Origin: Hirundichthys speculiger
Lineage: Eukaryota > Chordata > Actinopteri > Beloniformes > Exocoetidae
NCBI GenBank assembly: GCA_018398805.1
Contig: JAGFBZ010000178.1
Coordinates: 558,001 to 622,000, forward strand
DNA length: 64,000 bases
Reading direction: 5' to 3'
Positions 10,601 through 19,869 of this stretch are shown piece after piece (within the stretch, counting starts at the first letter, position 1; the number at the start of each line of letters is the position of its first letter). A program made the position numbers and the translations under genes. The notes under the pieces were generated by a model. The model was not told the DNA's origin. It made no database searches and saw nothing but the letters and a program-made list of their open reading frames with translations.

Positions 10601-12776
10601 ATAGTGGATAGCAGCTTTAGGGAAGCGGATGATTGCATTAGCGGTTAGCGGAGGTTCCTAAACCCGCAATTTACAGGTAGTGGGTAGTGGCCAGCGGGAG
10701 GTGTACGATCGGGGCCCATGAGTCTATTGAAGAGGCCTACCACAACTAGAACTAGCCCCTCGGTACAGGCAGTGCAATGATGCTGCGGGACAGTCCAGCA
10801 CCCGGCAGTGTGAAAGATGAAGGCAGGTACAGGGTGGTGGGACGTCATAGTGTACAGGAACACCCGTGCCGAGATTAAAAAACCCCATTCACACAGTTCT
10901 GCTTCTGTAGCATTGTTACTGAGCTCCGGTGTGGCCTGTGAAACACACAAGGGTGGGAACAGGGTTCCACCTCAAACGGCAGCAACAGAGGCATAGTAGG
11001 AGTTCAGCGACAACGCAATAAGGTGTAACACAGGCAGAAGGATGGTTGCTCCATCCTTGAAGAAGAGGATGAAATCAGCCAATCAGAGGAACAGTTAGAG
11101 ATGACCTGGCAGGCTTTCTGTCAGTGGCATAATGTGAAAACGACTGGGATCATTGTGAATCCACAGCTAAAGGATTTCACGAATAAGCAGAACATTTACA
11201 TAGTAAAATTACTTCTTCATCTTCTTTTTTTCAAGTAGTCCCGCAAACCACACCCATCCACTGGTCCCTCCGTTTCCACTGGTACAGAACGTACCGAGCC
11301 AACAGCAGTGGAGGTGGGGATGAGCTTCCTGCTCAGACTACAACAGCCACCCCTCAGAACAGCAAAGATGGCAGCAGAATAACACCTCAGATCAACAGGT
11401 TTCACTATAAATCAGACAACAGTTATTCATCGGCGTTCCTCCTCTGCATATCAGTTTGAACATCCTCTGTTGGTATCAGTCAGATTGTCACTGCCTACGT
11501 CCCATGCCTCATTTCTCTGATCGGTTGCCCATCCACGGGTGTCTGGAGGCAGCTGCTTCTGTGCCTGTTGGTTCTGGAAATCAAAGTCAGATCCAGAGGA
11601 CTCGGGCTAATTATTTCCATCACAGAGGAAAAGGTTTCGGTTGGCTGGCCGGGCTATTTCTTTTTATCTCACTGATCCGAGAATCCCTTTAGATTTTAAC
11701 TTTCACTTTCAGGTTATATTTTAAATGAACATCTTTTAGTTTAGTTGGAAGAGTTAGAAGTTAGAAGAGATGACGTCAACATTTAAAGGGGGATTACTGA
11801 GAAATATGTAATTTCTCATAAGAAAAAAAAAACATGTTACGCAAAATAATACCTAAATGTTTATTTGCTCAACTTAAAAAAAAAAAAAAAAAAGTCATTC
11901 TGACAGGTTAATTTTTCCAGTTTTATATATATTTTTCTAATTCTTGGTATTAATTTTTTTGAATTAAGAGTTTTACAGAGGATCTTTAATTTATGCATTT
12001 TCTATTATTGAGTAGCAATATGGCTTTAAAAATTAAAATGTGCTTTATTTATATATTTTTTAGCCACAGAAGTTTAATTTCGCAGTGTTGAAAGCCTCAA
12101 ACATTGAAGCAGATTTTTATTTATTGATTTATTTATTCGATTTTTGCTTTTCGCTGATTAAAGAGTAAATCAGTCCTCTGAGGGGCAGCCTTTCAGAAAA
12201 TCACTACATGGAAATAAACAAGCCTCTGAAATATCGCGGCCCAGCTTGGATCTACAGCTGATGTGGACTGACTCACACGTTCCATCAACATCCAGCTCTG
12301 GAGGACAGGGAGGCGTGTGAACGCAGCCCACCAACATGTTCTCAACACTTTCCACGGCAACTTTTCCAGCGCAGCAGACACCAAGGACCTGATAACGACC
12401 AGAACTGTTTCCACTGACTGAACACGCGCCTGTTGGCTCCTGCGGGGTTTTTCAGTCACAAACAGCCAATTTAAGCACAATACATTTGCCCAGATACAGG
12501 CACATGTTGCTCTTTATAAACGTCCCCTTCCTCTCTGCCAACAACCTCCAAACCTCGTCCTACTATCTTTGATCTACGTTCGACTGTACTTACGTTTCTG
12601 GATGTGCACCGTGCTCCCTGAGACGAGGTCTTGGAGTGAGAAAAGAAAATAAAGAAGCAGGTCAATCTCAAATCAGCCATTTTCTCAATATAACCGTGAA
12701 TTCCTCAAGAAGGTGTTGGGTGGGGGCTCTTACAGCTGCACAGGACCGTGGAGGTGAGCATTAGCAGGGGGCCCAT
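1409..12776 (-). CDS. pecam1: pecam1-like adhesion receptor, 5' half (signal peptide and Ig domains 1-4), spliced
   Basis: Minus-strand gene in five visible coding exons: 12734-12776, 4885-5193, 2810-3089, 2462-2734, 1409-1681. PECAM-1 (CD31) is a single-pass receptor of endothelial cells, platelets and leukocytes that binds itself across cell junctions through Ig domains 1-2. The calls rest on domain 1 (FEITSVDV near the start, LPEVRVDDSGSYKC at the second cysteine), domain 2 (PVLSLRKTDISEGEEVTAWC) and domain 4 (starting ELFSEP), which resemble mammalian PECAM-1 in order and wording. Each Ig domain is one exon and all junctions are phase 1, the usual plan for this superfamily. Mammalian PECAM-1 has six Ig domains, a membrane helix and an ITIM tail; those 3' exons are not in the window. 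Domain 2 contains a frame change, so this copy may be broken. Another Ig-superfamily receptor is possible but less likely. Confidence 0.82.
2462..2734 (-). CDS. pecam1: pecam1 exon: Ig domain 3
   Basis: 273 nt, phase 1 to 1, acceptor AATCCACAG and donor GTGAGTGG. It encodes LPITLALEITPGDNVYEGDP, then NITC with the first cysteine and FKFEC with the second, ending KQTVKVT. A 75-bp intron separates it from domain 2. The frame is open throughout. Confidence 0.82.
2810..3089 (-). CDS. pecam1: pecam1 exon: Ig domain 2, frameshifted
   Basis: Acceptor TTTCCAG at 3090-3091 and donor GTGAGT at 2808-2809 are both good. The first frame reads PVLSLRKTDISEGEEVTAWC through to HKIHCTYTISTMS, containing both Ig cysteines, and then meets TGA at 2857-2859. 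The rest of the domain (PELYKSEESNTVNVTVK) continues in the next frame up to the donor. The exon is 280 nt, whereas its two phase-1 neighbours require a multiple of three. This fits one inserted base close to 2860; a true mutation, an allele or an assembly error would look the same. Confidence 0.8.
3250..3450 (+). mobile_element. LINE fragment, APE endonuclease region
   Basis: The plus strand reads VTVMEHLCTP, then a frame containing REFATII-like and PPSAVSIASS words, resembling the (V)xLCTPxVEL...YLPREF...YVPPSA blocks of apurinic-type endonuclease domains in fish LINEs. The first block also occurs inverted at 23090-23320. It may be the 5' part of the same element as 3655-4865 with the middle deleted. 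Confidence 0.5.
3655..4865 (+). mobile_element. L2-like LINE, 3' end with terminal repeat tail
   Basis: The C-terminal reverse-transcriptase region is open for 125 codons (3672-4049): IQNAAARVQTGIRKRDHVSP, LASLHWLPMKFRIEFKILLL, GGRAFCYQAPFLWNQLP. A roughly 0.8 kb 3' UTR follows. It ends in AAGCGCCTAGAGACAATTG, GCTATACAAATAAA and a short ACTGAATTGA tail, the usual L2/Rex1-type end. It lies in the pecam1 intron between domains 1 and 2, antisense to the gene, ending 20 bp from the domain-1 exon. The RT 5' half is missing. Confidence 0.85.
4885..5193 (-). CDS. pecam1: pecam1 exon: Ig domain 1
   Basis: 309 nt, phase 1 to phase 1, acceptor CTTGTACTCCACAG and donor GTGGGT. It encodes one I-set-like Ig domain: first cysteine in TNVTLRC, second in DDSGSYKC about 60 residues later. 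The FEITSVDV start and the LPEVRVDDSGSYKC block match the membrane-distal domain of mammalian PECAM-1, the part that makes the homophilic contact. Possible N-glycosylation sites are NVT and NYT. Confidence 0.85.
5194..6510. other. pecam1 intron 1, unassigned part
   Basis: No exon or named repeat recognised. It contains a three-copy 9-bp tandem array of GGGATAAAT type at about 5970-5998. Confidence 0.4.
6515..7335 (-). mobile_element. L2/Rex1-like LINE, 3' end, degraded
   Basis: On the minus strand 7312-7115 reads LGALNPQLRQTVTNLGGRLD and LKLESQIKSVVKSSFF, the region just before the C-terminal end of Rex1/L2 reverse transcriptases. Degraded QNAAAHLL follows. The element ends near 6519 with GCACTTTGGTGCTTTATGAA and a GAGTT repeat tail (minus-strand orientation). 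Several internal deletions are evident. Confidence 0.75.
7654..7900. mobile_element. DNA-transposon end of CAGTGGTTCTCAA type
   Basis: It begins CAGTGGTTCTCAAACTTTTA, then GTACCACCTGAG, a terminal motif of Charlie-like hAT elements. I could not find the opposite end, so the right limit is arbitrary. Confidence 0.4.
7901..9230. other. pecam1 intron 1, unassigned part
   Basis: Mixed composition with small chance ORFs. No exon, splice-ready frame or familiar repeat was identified. Confidence 0.35.
9232..9480 (+). mobile_element. internally deleted Tc1-like element
   Basis: Two pieces of a fish Tc1 transposase gene are fused: GTGAGAAAGATTATTGACAA near 9282-9301 (VRKIIDKWKTFK, N-terminal DNA-binding region) and, from about 9343, the 3' end (KEGWTK, then a reading like ERLITS.KSEKDYFRSLLLN). 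The catalytic middle of about 1 kb is gone. Confidence 0.65.
9515..10740. mobile_element. GC-rich DNA transposon with subterminal repeats and a palindrome
   Basis: The ends are ATGGGCCTGATC (9516-9527) and its inverse GATCGGGGCCCAT (10708-10719). The block CCTAAACCCGCRAT recurs near 9613, 10511 and 10658, and GGTAGCGGG/GGTAGTGGG words recur near 9568, 10476, 10494 (inverted) and 10676. TGAAGAGGCTA (9507-9517) and TGAAGAGGCCTA (10728-10739) flank it and may be a target duplication, though the right copy is 8 bp beyond the inverted repeat. No transposase ORF was found. The class is uncertain (PIF/Harbinger- or Mutator-like are options). Confidence 0.55.
10469..10511. repeat. perfect 21-bp-arm palindrome
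   Basis: Arms 10469-10489 and 10491-10511 are exact reverse complements around a single T. With mismatches and small gaps the inverted repeat extends to about 10434-10546 (GCGCTTTCC...ACTC against GAGTTTGCGGAAAGCGC). Read as RNA or single-stranded DNA it would make a strong hairpin. Confidence 0.9.
10741..12733. other. pecam1 intron 1, unassigned part
   Basis: No exon recognised. It includes A-rich tracts (11822-11833, 11876-11893), an AT-rich stretch at 11900-12170 and a palindromic TGACGTCA (11771-11778). Confidence 0.4.
12734..12776 (-). CDS. pecam1: pecam1 exon 1: signal peptide
   Basis: ATG at 12776-12774 opens a 14-codon exon, MGPLLMLTSTVLCS plus one base, ending at a GT donor (GTAAGAG). 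The hydrophobic run followed by small residues is a typical signal-peptide core. It ends in phase 1 and the domain-1 exon begins in phase 1, so T+CA gives Ser-Arg-Thr-Ser-Val-Phe at the predicted cleavage region. The frame stays open upstream to another ATG at 12992, but that extension is polar and unlike a signal peptide, so I take the inner ATG. An additional tiny phase-1 exon in the 7.5 kb intron cannot be excluded. Confidence 0.68.
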
Positions 12777-12970
12777 GTTGTCCGAGGAACTCCAAAACTC
12801 CTGGCCCTGCTGGCTGTCCTGGAGGTTAACAGATGCGAGACTCGACTGCCTGGCGGCTGCTTGTTTGTGTGTGCACGTATGTTTGCGGGGCAGATCTGAC
12901 TCTGGTGGGCGGGGGCGGGATCTAAGGTGGTGCTTTACCTCAGTAGCCCAGTGGTGAGCCAGCGGCGAAC

Positions 12971-13018
12971 GGTTATCACCCCGAGCAGCCATCAGCTTGG
13001 CTTAATTTGACAGGAAGT
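12971..13018 (-). promoter_or_regulatory. candidate pecam1 promoter motifs: GATA and ETS
   Basis: About 200-240 bp upstream of the signal-peptide ATG lie GGTTATCACC (12971-12980, a GATA site, GGTGATAACC on the coding strand) and CAGGAAGT (13011-13018, an ETS core). A second ETS-like TTTCCTC follows at about 13027. GATA and ETS factors drive endothelial and haematopoietic genes, PECAM1 among them. Function here is inference, because such short motifs also occur by chance. Confidence 0.35.
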
Positions 13019-13510
13019 GAGTGTTGTTTCCTCAGGATGTTCGTGCTGCCCGACTCTTCGCCGTTGTGGAATGTTCTCTTCAAGCCTGGTCTGAGTAATG
13101 CTGTGTGCACACGTCCCAGTAATGCTGAATAGCTTGGGCTGCAGCGGTCAGGCCTTCGACCCCTGACCTTGGCTGGCGGGACTCGTGCAAGGAAAACAGA
13201 ACAGTCGACGTAGTAAAGTCCTTTTCTGACAAGAAGCTTTTAATCAGCTACGAAAGACGGTTTTAATTGGCATGAATCCGACATGAATCTGAACCTGGCT
13301 TTGCACCAGCCTCAGGGAGGCAGAAGTAATACTTTTCATTCTGATAAACCCCAGTGGACCATCGGTCGACCACTGAGGACGGTCAGCAGCATCAGCCGGA
13401 CCGGAGGTGAAGTTCTGGGAGGTGAATGTGGTCCCACTGCTGTCTGATGTACAGAGTCTGAGCTGCTCAACAGTTCTTGGTCCTCTTTGCCAAATATTTC
13501 ATTTCATGTT

Positions 13511-13677
13511 GGGCCGACCCGGTAGCGCAGTGGTTAGGGCAGGCGGCCCACGTACAGAGGCTATAGTCCTCGTGCGGCTGGTCGCAAGTTCGACTCCCGG
13601 CTCGTCGACCCTATACTGTGTGCGTCTTCCCCGTTCTCTCTCTCTCTCTCTCCACTATGAATAAAGGCCACTAGTGC

Positions 13678-13679
<2 letters not shown>
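13511..13679 (+). mobile_element. tRNA-derived SINE
   Basis: The head resembles a tRNA gene with an A box TAGCGCAGTGG (13523-13533) and a B box GTTCGACTC (13588-13596), 65 bp apart. A short CT-rich body and ATGAATAAAGGCC follow before a TA repeat. The tRNA-like part lacks a proper anticodon arm, so it is a retroposon head and not a working tRNA gene. Confidence 0.75.

Positions 13680-13733
<54 letters not shown>
13680..13733. repeat. (TA)n microsatellite
   Basis: About 26 uninterrupted TA units directly after the SINE tail. Confidence 0.95.
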
Positions 13734-13734
<1 letters not shown>

Positions 13735-14126
13735 CATGTTGTGTCAAATGTTTTCAGTTGGTGAAAGTGATCTGGACTGCAGACAGACCGGGAGCAGGGG
13801 GGGTGTTAGAAACTGGGTTTTGTGCAAAATCTGAACCGACTCTGTGAACTAAACCTGTTGGAGAGCAGCTTTACTTCCACAGACGCCGCCTTTCTCTTGG
13901 TCCCCTTCATGATGCTGAAACAAGTTCAGTTTTATCAGACCATCGATCATTTCAGAGACGTCTGAATGACGACATGTCGCATTTGTGACAAGACAGAATA
14001 TTGATGATCTGAAAAGATGGTTGACTGCCGTCAAGAGCCGTCATTCATACCGAGGATACCCCGTTAGGGTTAAACAGCCACAAACATAAGGAAGTTGATA
14101 TCAGTAATGATTATAAATATTTTTTT

Positions 14127-15267
14127 TAGGGCTGGGCAAGTTAACGCGTTATTATCGTGTTAATGCATTAATTTATTAACAGCGACATTTATTTTATTAT
14201 GCGTTAACGCATGTTGGTCACGTGCTTTTGTTTTGAAAAGTCTGTTACTGGCTGCTGCAGAACCGGAGAATAATTGGCAGGCAAAACTAAAACAGACATG
14301 GAGAACGGTAAAAATCAGTGTACTTTACAGTTCGGGTAGCAATATTAACAATTCTGTCTGAAAAAAACTTTCAAACCCCTTTGTTCATTTGCATCATTCC
14401 TCCATGTTCCATCAGATCTGCTCCATGTGTTCACTGTCCTGCTGTTCTCTAGCTGGTTACTGCAGTGCAGCTCCATCTAGTGGCACAGATGTGTAACGAC
14501 AACAGAAAATCTATTCCTTGCTTATAAAACAAAGCCATTTCTGTGTCACGTAAACTAGACAATAAAATATTAAAAACAAATTTAGTCCTGTGGCCCGTTT
14601 GCTAAAACTGAAATATAAAAAAACAGGCTTTTTTTGTTTGTTTTTTTGTTAGATTAAAAAACGGGAAAAAAAAGTCATTTTTTAATTTTTTTAAATTTTT
14701 GATTGACAATCGAAAATGAAAAGAAACAACTGATACAGAGATAATTACAGATTGATTAAATTACAGAACTTTAACATGGACATTTTCATTTTAAAGTTCT
14801 CCCAGACGGAGGATTCAACAGAAACAAGGTTATTTGTAACAACTGCCAAGTTAAACTCCCTGTTAAAAGTTTCTGTTGTTACCTCAGAAATTACTTGTTT
14901 TAATGTTCTGATTGTGGCCTCTAGATTGTTAGGATTTTGTTGGTAGACTCTTTTTTATTTTTCATAAAAAAACAGGATGACATTAATGCCCTGGCAGTGG
15001 CAATAAGCTTTATTTTATTTGACATTTTTTAAGAGGAGATTTACACTAAACATGTGTTACTGACAAGTGCTGATGTTAAAAGTGTTTGAACAACAAATGT
15101 TATTGCACTTTAGTTCATATGGCATCAGAACATTTCAATAAAAGTGGATTTTACACTACTTTTGAATTCATTATTTTATTTTTTGTATACAATGCGATTA
15201 ATCGTGATTAAATCAGGGAAATAATGCGATTAATCGCGATTAAAAATTTTAATCGTGATTAATCGTT
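14127..15267 (-). mobile_element. hAT family A, copy 1 (one end lost)
   Basis: It begins TAGGGCTGGGCAAGTTAACG and ends with the GATTAATCGCGATTAAAAAT block; it lacks the last TGGGCAA-type bases at the right. The interior matches copies at 32868, 35645 and 58845, including the GCCACTAGATGGAG-type words (inverted here) and a stretch around CAAACACTTTTAACATCAGC. It is non-coding. Confidence 0.85.
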
Positions 15268-15689
15268 TACACTTCCTCCACCGTGTTTGAGAGTTCTGAG
15301 GCGTTTGTGCCGATAGGCTGCGTTTGGTGTTCTATGAGTGTGTTATGGCCAAACATGAACACTTTGGTCCCGTCTGTCCATGTGACATTATTCTGTCGTT
15401 ATTCTTTCTTTCATTATTTCTTTCTGTCTTCTCCCCTTCATGAGGCTGAAATGGGATGAACTTCATCAGACAGCTGATCATATAACGCACGCTTTGGAGA
15501 CATCTCAACGATGATGTGTCACATTTGCAATGGGAAAGTATATTGAGGATTCAAATAGATGCTTTACTGCAGTCAAACCAGCCGTCATGTGTATTTGTGA
15601 TATCCTGATTAACTTTATGAGTGTTAGATCTGTTTTCCTGCACAGCTGCATAAACTTAAATAGATGATCTTATCCATGCATCAGAAATA

Positions 15690-16921
15690 CACTATATTGC
15701 CAAAAGTATTTGTTCACCCATCCAAATGATCAGAATCAGGTGTTCCAGTCACTTCCATGGCCACAGGTGGACAAAATTAAGCATCTAGACATGCAGACTG
15801 TTTCTACAATCATTTGTAAAAGAATGGGTCTCTCTCAGGAGCTCAGTGAATTCCAGGTGGAACTGTGATAGGATGACACCTGTGCAACAAATCCAGTCGT
15901 GAAATTTCCTCGATCCTAAATATTCCACAGTCAACTGTCAGCTGTATTATAAGGAAATGGAAGTGTTTGGGAACAACAGCAACTCAGCCATGAAGCGGTA
16001 GGACAGGTAAACTGAGGGGGCGGGGTCAGAGGATGCTGAAGAACATAGTGAGAAGAGGTCACCAACTTTCTGCAGAGTCAATCACTACAGACCTCCAAAC
16101 TTCATGTGGCCTTCAGATTAGCTCAACAACAGTGCAGAGAGCTTCATGAATGGGTTTCCATGGTGACGCAGCTGCATCTAAGCCAGACATCACCAAGTAC
16201 AATGGAAAGTGTCAGATGCAGTGGTGTAAAGCAGCCACCACTGGACTCTAGAGCAGTGGAGGAACATTCTCTGGAGGGATGAATCACACTTCTCCATCTG
16301 GTAATCTGATGGAAGAGTCTGGGTTTGGTGGTTTCCAGGAGAACGGTACTGGTCTGACTGCATTGATCCAAGTGTAAAGTTTGGTGGAGGGGGGGATTAT
16401 GGTGTGGGGTTGTTTTTCAGGAGCTGGGCTTGGCCCCTTAGTTCCAGTGAAAGGAACTCTGAATGCTTCAGCATACCAAGACATTTTGGACAATTCCATG
16501 TTCCCAACTTTGTGGGACCAGTTTGGAGCTGGTTCCTTCCTCTTCCAACATGACTGTGCACCAGTGCACAAAGCAAGGTCCATAAAGACATGGATGGAAG
16601 AGTCTGGTGTGGATGGACTTGTCTGGCCTGCACAGAGTCCTGACCTCAACCTGATAGAAGACCTTTGGGATGAATTAGAGCAGAGACTGAGAACCAGACC
16701 TTCTGGTCCAACATCAGTGTTTGACCTCACAAATGTTCTTCTGGAAGAATGATCAAAAATCCCCATAAACACACTCCTAAACCTTGTGGACAGCCTTCCC
16801 AGAAGAGTTGAAGCTGTTCTAGCTGCAAAGATGGACCCACGTCATATTGATTAGGAATGGGATGAACTAAAGCTCATATGGGAGTCAAGGCAGGTGAGCG
16901 AATACTTTTGGTGATATAATG
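15690..16921 (+). mobile_element. Tc1-like element with TA target and DD34E remnant
   Basis: Terminal inverted repeats CACTATATTGCCAAAAGTAT (15690) and, inverted, CATTATATCACCAAAAGTAT (ending 16921) are flanked by TA at 15688-15689 and 16922-16923. The catalytic C-terminal half of the transposase is open at 16381-16752: [19 protein letters not shown] and [13 protein letters not shown]. The Asp in HDC and the Glu in LIE are separated by 34 residues, as in DD34E enzymes. The 5' part of the gene is full of stops, so the copy is dead. It lies in the spacer upstream of pecam1. Confidence 0.92.
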
Positions 16922-16923
16922 TA

Positions 16924-17440
16924 TCACCCATCATACTGAGTTTGTTGAATCTTTCTTAAACAGACTCCTGAAATGTGCCGAGATGCTTCTGATGGGATCA
17001 CGCTCACTGACCACGGCTGTATCAGACGTTGTGAATGGCATAATGCAGGTGTTTCTGCATCCAGTGGAAACCAGTGTGAGATGTAGACCTTATTTTTTCT
17101 TTTTTTTCTTTGAGTCTTACATCATCTGAGTTGAACTTGAGAAATCCACTTCAGGGAAAACTGATGGCTGCCTTGAATCTTTTCCACTCATGTATCATCT
17201 TTTTCACTAAGTGATGGACCAAAATGTTTTCAAATGGCCTTTTCTTCTGATGCAGTTAAAATATAAATTTATTCCATTAACCGATCCAACAACCATAACG
17301 CCGGCAGTTAGTGCCACAACGGTCAAGACCTTTTGCCCTTCTGGGTCAAACACCTAACCAATAACAGGCAGCTACCTTTATACCTGACCCCCAGGTAACA
17401 ACACAGCGACACCCACAGACACACAGAGGGAACTACAATT
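16924..17440. other. intergenic, unassigned
   Basis: No coding signal. Contains a CT-rich tract near 17095-17110. Confidence 0.35.
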
Positions 17441-17895
17441 TTTGGCTCCTTTACAACTATTTCTTTATTTGAACATTTATATTTATTTAAGGTTCAGCTT
17501 AAAGTCAAAAGTTTATTTTATTTGAACTTGCACTATAATTTTTGTTCCTGATAATTGTTTGCATATTTTGATCCTACTATGGTTGTTAAAGTGTTTATTT
17601 AAATTTGCACCAGACAAATAAGCTTTGTTCCTGTTATTTATTTTGTTCATTTAAAATAAAACCTCTTTCTGTGCCAGTTGTTTCTCTTTTTAATGTGAAA
17701 GTTTCATTTTGATAAGATTTTGGCTTCTGATGTTTCAATATGACAAGAAAATCACAAGATTTTGTGAAATTATTAAAATGTATGTTTTTTTTAGACATTT
17801 GAACTGCAATTAAGTATATCGCGATAATATCGTAAACCGTGATAATTTGGTCACTATAATTGAGATATCAAATTTTCCATATCGTTACATCCGTA
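17441..17895 (+). mobile_element. 3' end of a hAT-like element
   Basis: It ends with CGATAATATCGTAAACCGTG, ATTGAGATATCAAATTTTCC and ATATCGTTACATCCGTA, the typical terminus of fish hAT copies that start TAGGGATGTAACGATA. No partner end is seen upstream, so it is truncated and its left limit is a guess. Confidence 0.5.
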
Positions 17896-19180
17896 GCGCA
17901 GAGTCATCAGGGTTTATGAACATCACCTTGCTTTCATTCTGGTTGAATCTGTCCATCCATCAGCATTGATGACATTGTTACAGAACATCAAAAATGGAAA
18001 CTACGTAAAATATAATGTAACATTTGAATTCTGCTGGGACCCTCGGCCTGCCAGTGCTTGGTTAACAGACCACAGCTGGGGGTCCCTGGAGCTTGGTTCT
18101 GGTGGAGGTCCGGTTGAAGTAGTTATTGGATTAATGGCTAGCGGTCTGATTGGACAGTCTGGAAGTGTCCAGGCCAACCTGGAGGGTGTTTAGTCTGGAG
18201 GAGCCAGCTGTTGTGGCTTGTTGACCCGCTGGACCTCCGTTGAGCTGCTGCCGGCTGCCTCGCCAGGCCTCTTCCCCGGACCCTTCCAGGCCAACTCAGA
18301 GCCGCTCGCAGAGATCTATCAGTCCAACTAACAGCAGAGCAGTCCGTACTATCAATGATTAACCTCAGTTAGGTCTTTGTTCACTGAGAGTGAGGCTTTA
18401 TGTAAATTCACCCCCAGTACCGTCGTCATAGATGTGAAACGCAGCTGTGGACAACAAAACTGTTTTCTTGTACCAGTCTGTAGATTTAAACAGATTTAAT
18501 GGATATACTCACTTTTGGAGCCACGTAAAAATTTAAGGTGTTAATGAGTTCAGTTGTTATAACAGATGTTCACAGAGGACTTTGTTTCATTGTTTATAGC
18601 TGCAGCGGATGCCGAGTTTCAATGTGTGAGCAAAAAATGAGTTTCAATGCTCAAAACAATTTGGTTTGTGTGTCTCACTAGAAACGTGAATAACAGTGAT
18701 TTGAAGCAACCAGTGACTTTATATAAAACCACTTGTGCTTATGAAATGGTGACAAAGAAAAGTGATCAGAAACATCTGCTGGTATATTTGATCATAAAAA
18801 AAAACACTAAAGATTTACAGTAAGAAAAGAACCATCGTGGGGACATGAATCTGGAACTTTAAAATGCATGATTATAACTTTTTTTTTTTTTAAACGCCTT
18901 TTCAAAGACAAATTAGAAAAATTGGGGGGATTATTCATCCAGTTTTGGGTCTGAAAACAGACTTCATTAGACCTGGACAGGTCACCAGTCCATCACAGAC
19001 AGACACGCCCACACTCACTCCCACGACAATTTTGAATCACAAATCAATCTAACCTGCTTGTTTTTGAACGATGGGAGGAAGCTGGAGGACTAGGAGGAAG
19101 ATAGCATGCAGACTCCGCACGGGAAAGGCCTCAGTCCAGGATCTGAACCAGCAGACGTGCAGTGACGTGCTTTAAAATGA
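17896..19180. other. intergenic, unassigned
   Basis: No gene or repeat family recognised. Confidence 0.35.
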
Positions 19181-19681
19181 TACAGTGATCCCTTATTCCC
19201 CCCCCCCCGAACAAACAGCAAAAAAGTAGCGAGGCACTGCAGCCAAACAAAGGCTCGACTGTGGTCTTTCTGTTACCTTCACAGCCTCTGGTCTCTGAAC
19301 CGTAGTAAAGAAACTGCTGGTATTGTGCTATTTTTGGCTCGTAATTAGCAGGTAACACACAAACAACAACTAAAGAAAAATTCCGTGGTACTGCAGGAAC
19401 TTGTAACATCACACAGATTGTATTGTTGGGCTCCTGTCGGTTAACAGAGAATATAAATCTATACACGCTGGGCTGCTGTTGATGCTCACTACACTTTTTA
19501 TCTAACCCCATTTTCTTCTGCCGTCCCACAACACACACACTACATTACCCATAAGGGCTGGTTTGCAACATTTCTTCACTGTGAGAGAGAATGCGCTCAA
19601 CATCCTGTGATGTTTCTGCGATTTTTTTATTATATTATATTTTATTAAATCCGCGAATACCTAAAACCGTGGAACTTAAAG
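19181..19681. mobile_element. possible MITE with TACAGTGATCCC end
   Basis: It starts TACAGTGATCCCTTATTCC and near the right carries CCGCGAATACCTAAAACCG, words of a fish mariner-like family whose ends read CAGTGATCCCTCG. The right inverted repeat is not clear. Confidence 0.3.
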
Positions 19682-19869
19682 TTTTTTTTTATTTTGGTAA
19701 CTTCTTTTTACCTCCCATTACCAACAAAATATCAATGGATTCGTCTGTTTTATGAAATGATGGGTAATGTCTTGAGATTCACGTTTGACATCTGGAATAT
19801 TTGCCTGAAAAGAAAAAAAAAAAAAAAAAAAGAATTGAACTTGAAACACAAATCTGAGAAACACGTGAC

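Noticed and set aside
12777..12992. In-frame upstream ATG extending pecam1 exon 1 by 72 codons
   Set aside because: The extension is polar, would bury the signal peptide, and looks like open 5' UTR.
13511..13603. A possible tRNA gene
   Set aside because: A and B boxes exist, but the cloverleaf arms do not pair and the sequence runs into a SINE body.
16284..16772. 162-codon minus-strand frame
   Set aside because: Antisense shadow of the Tc1 transposase remnant.
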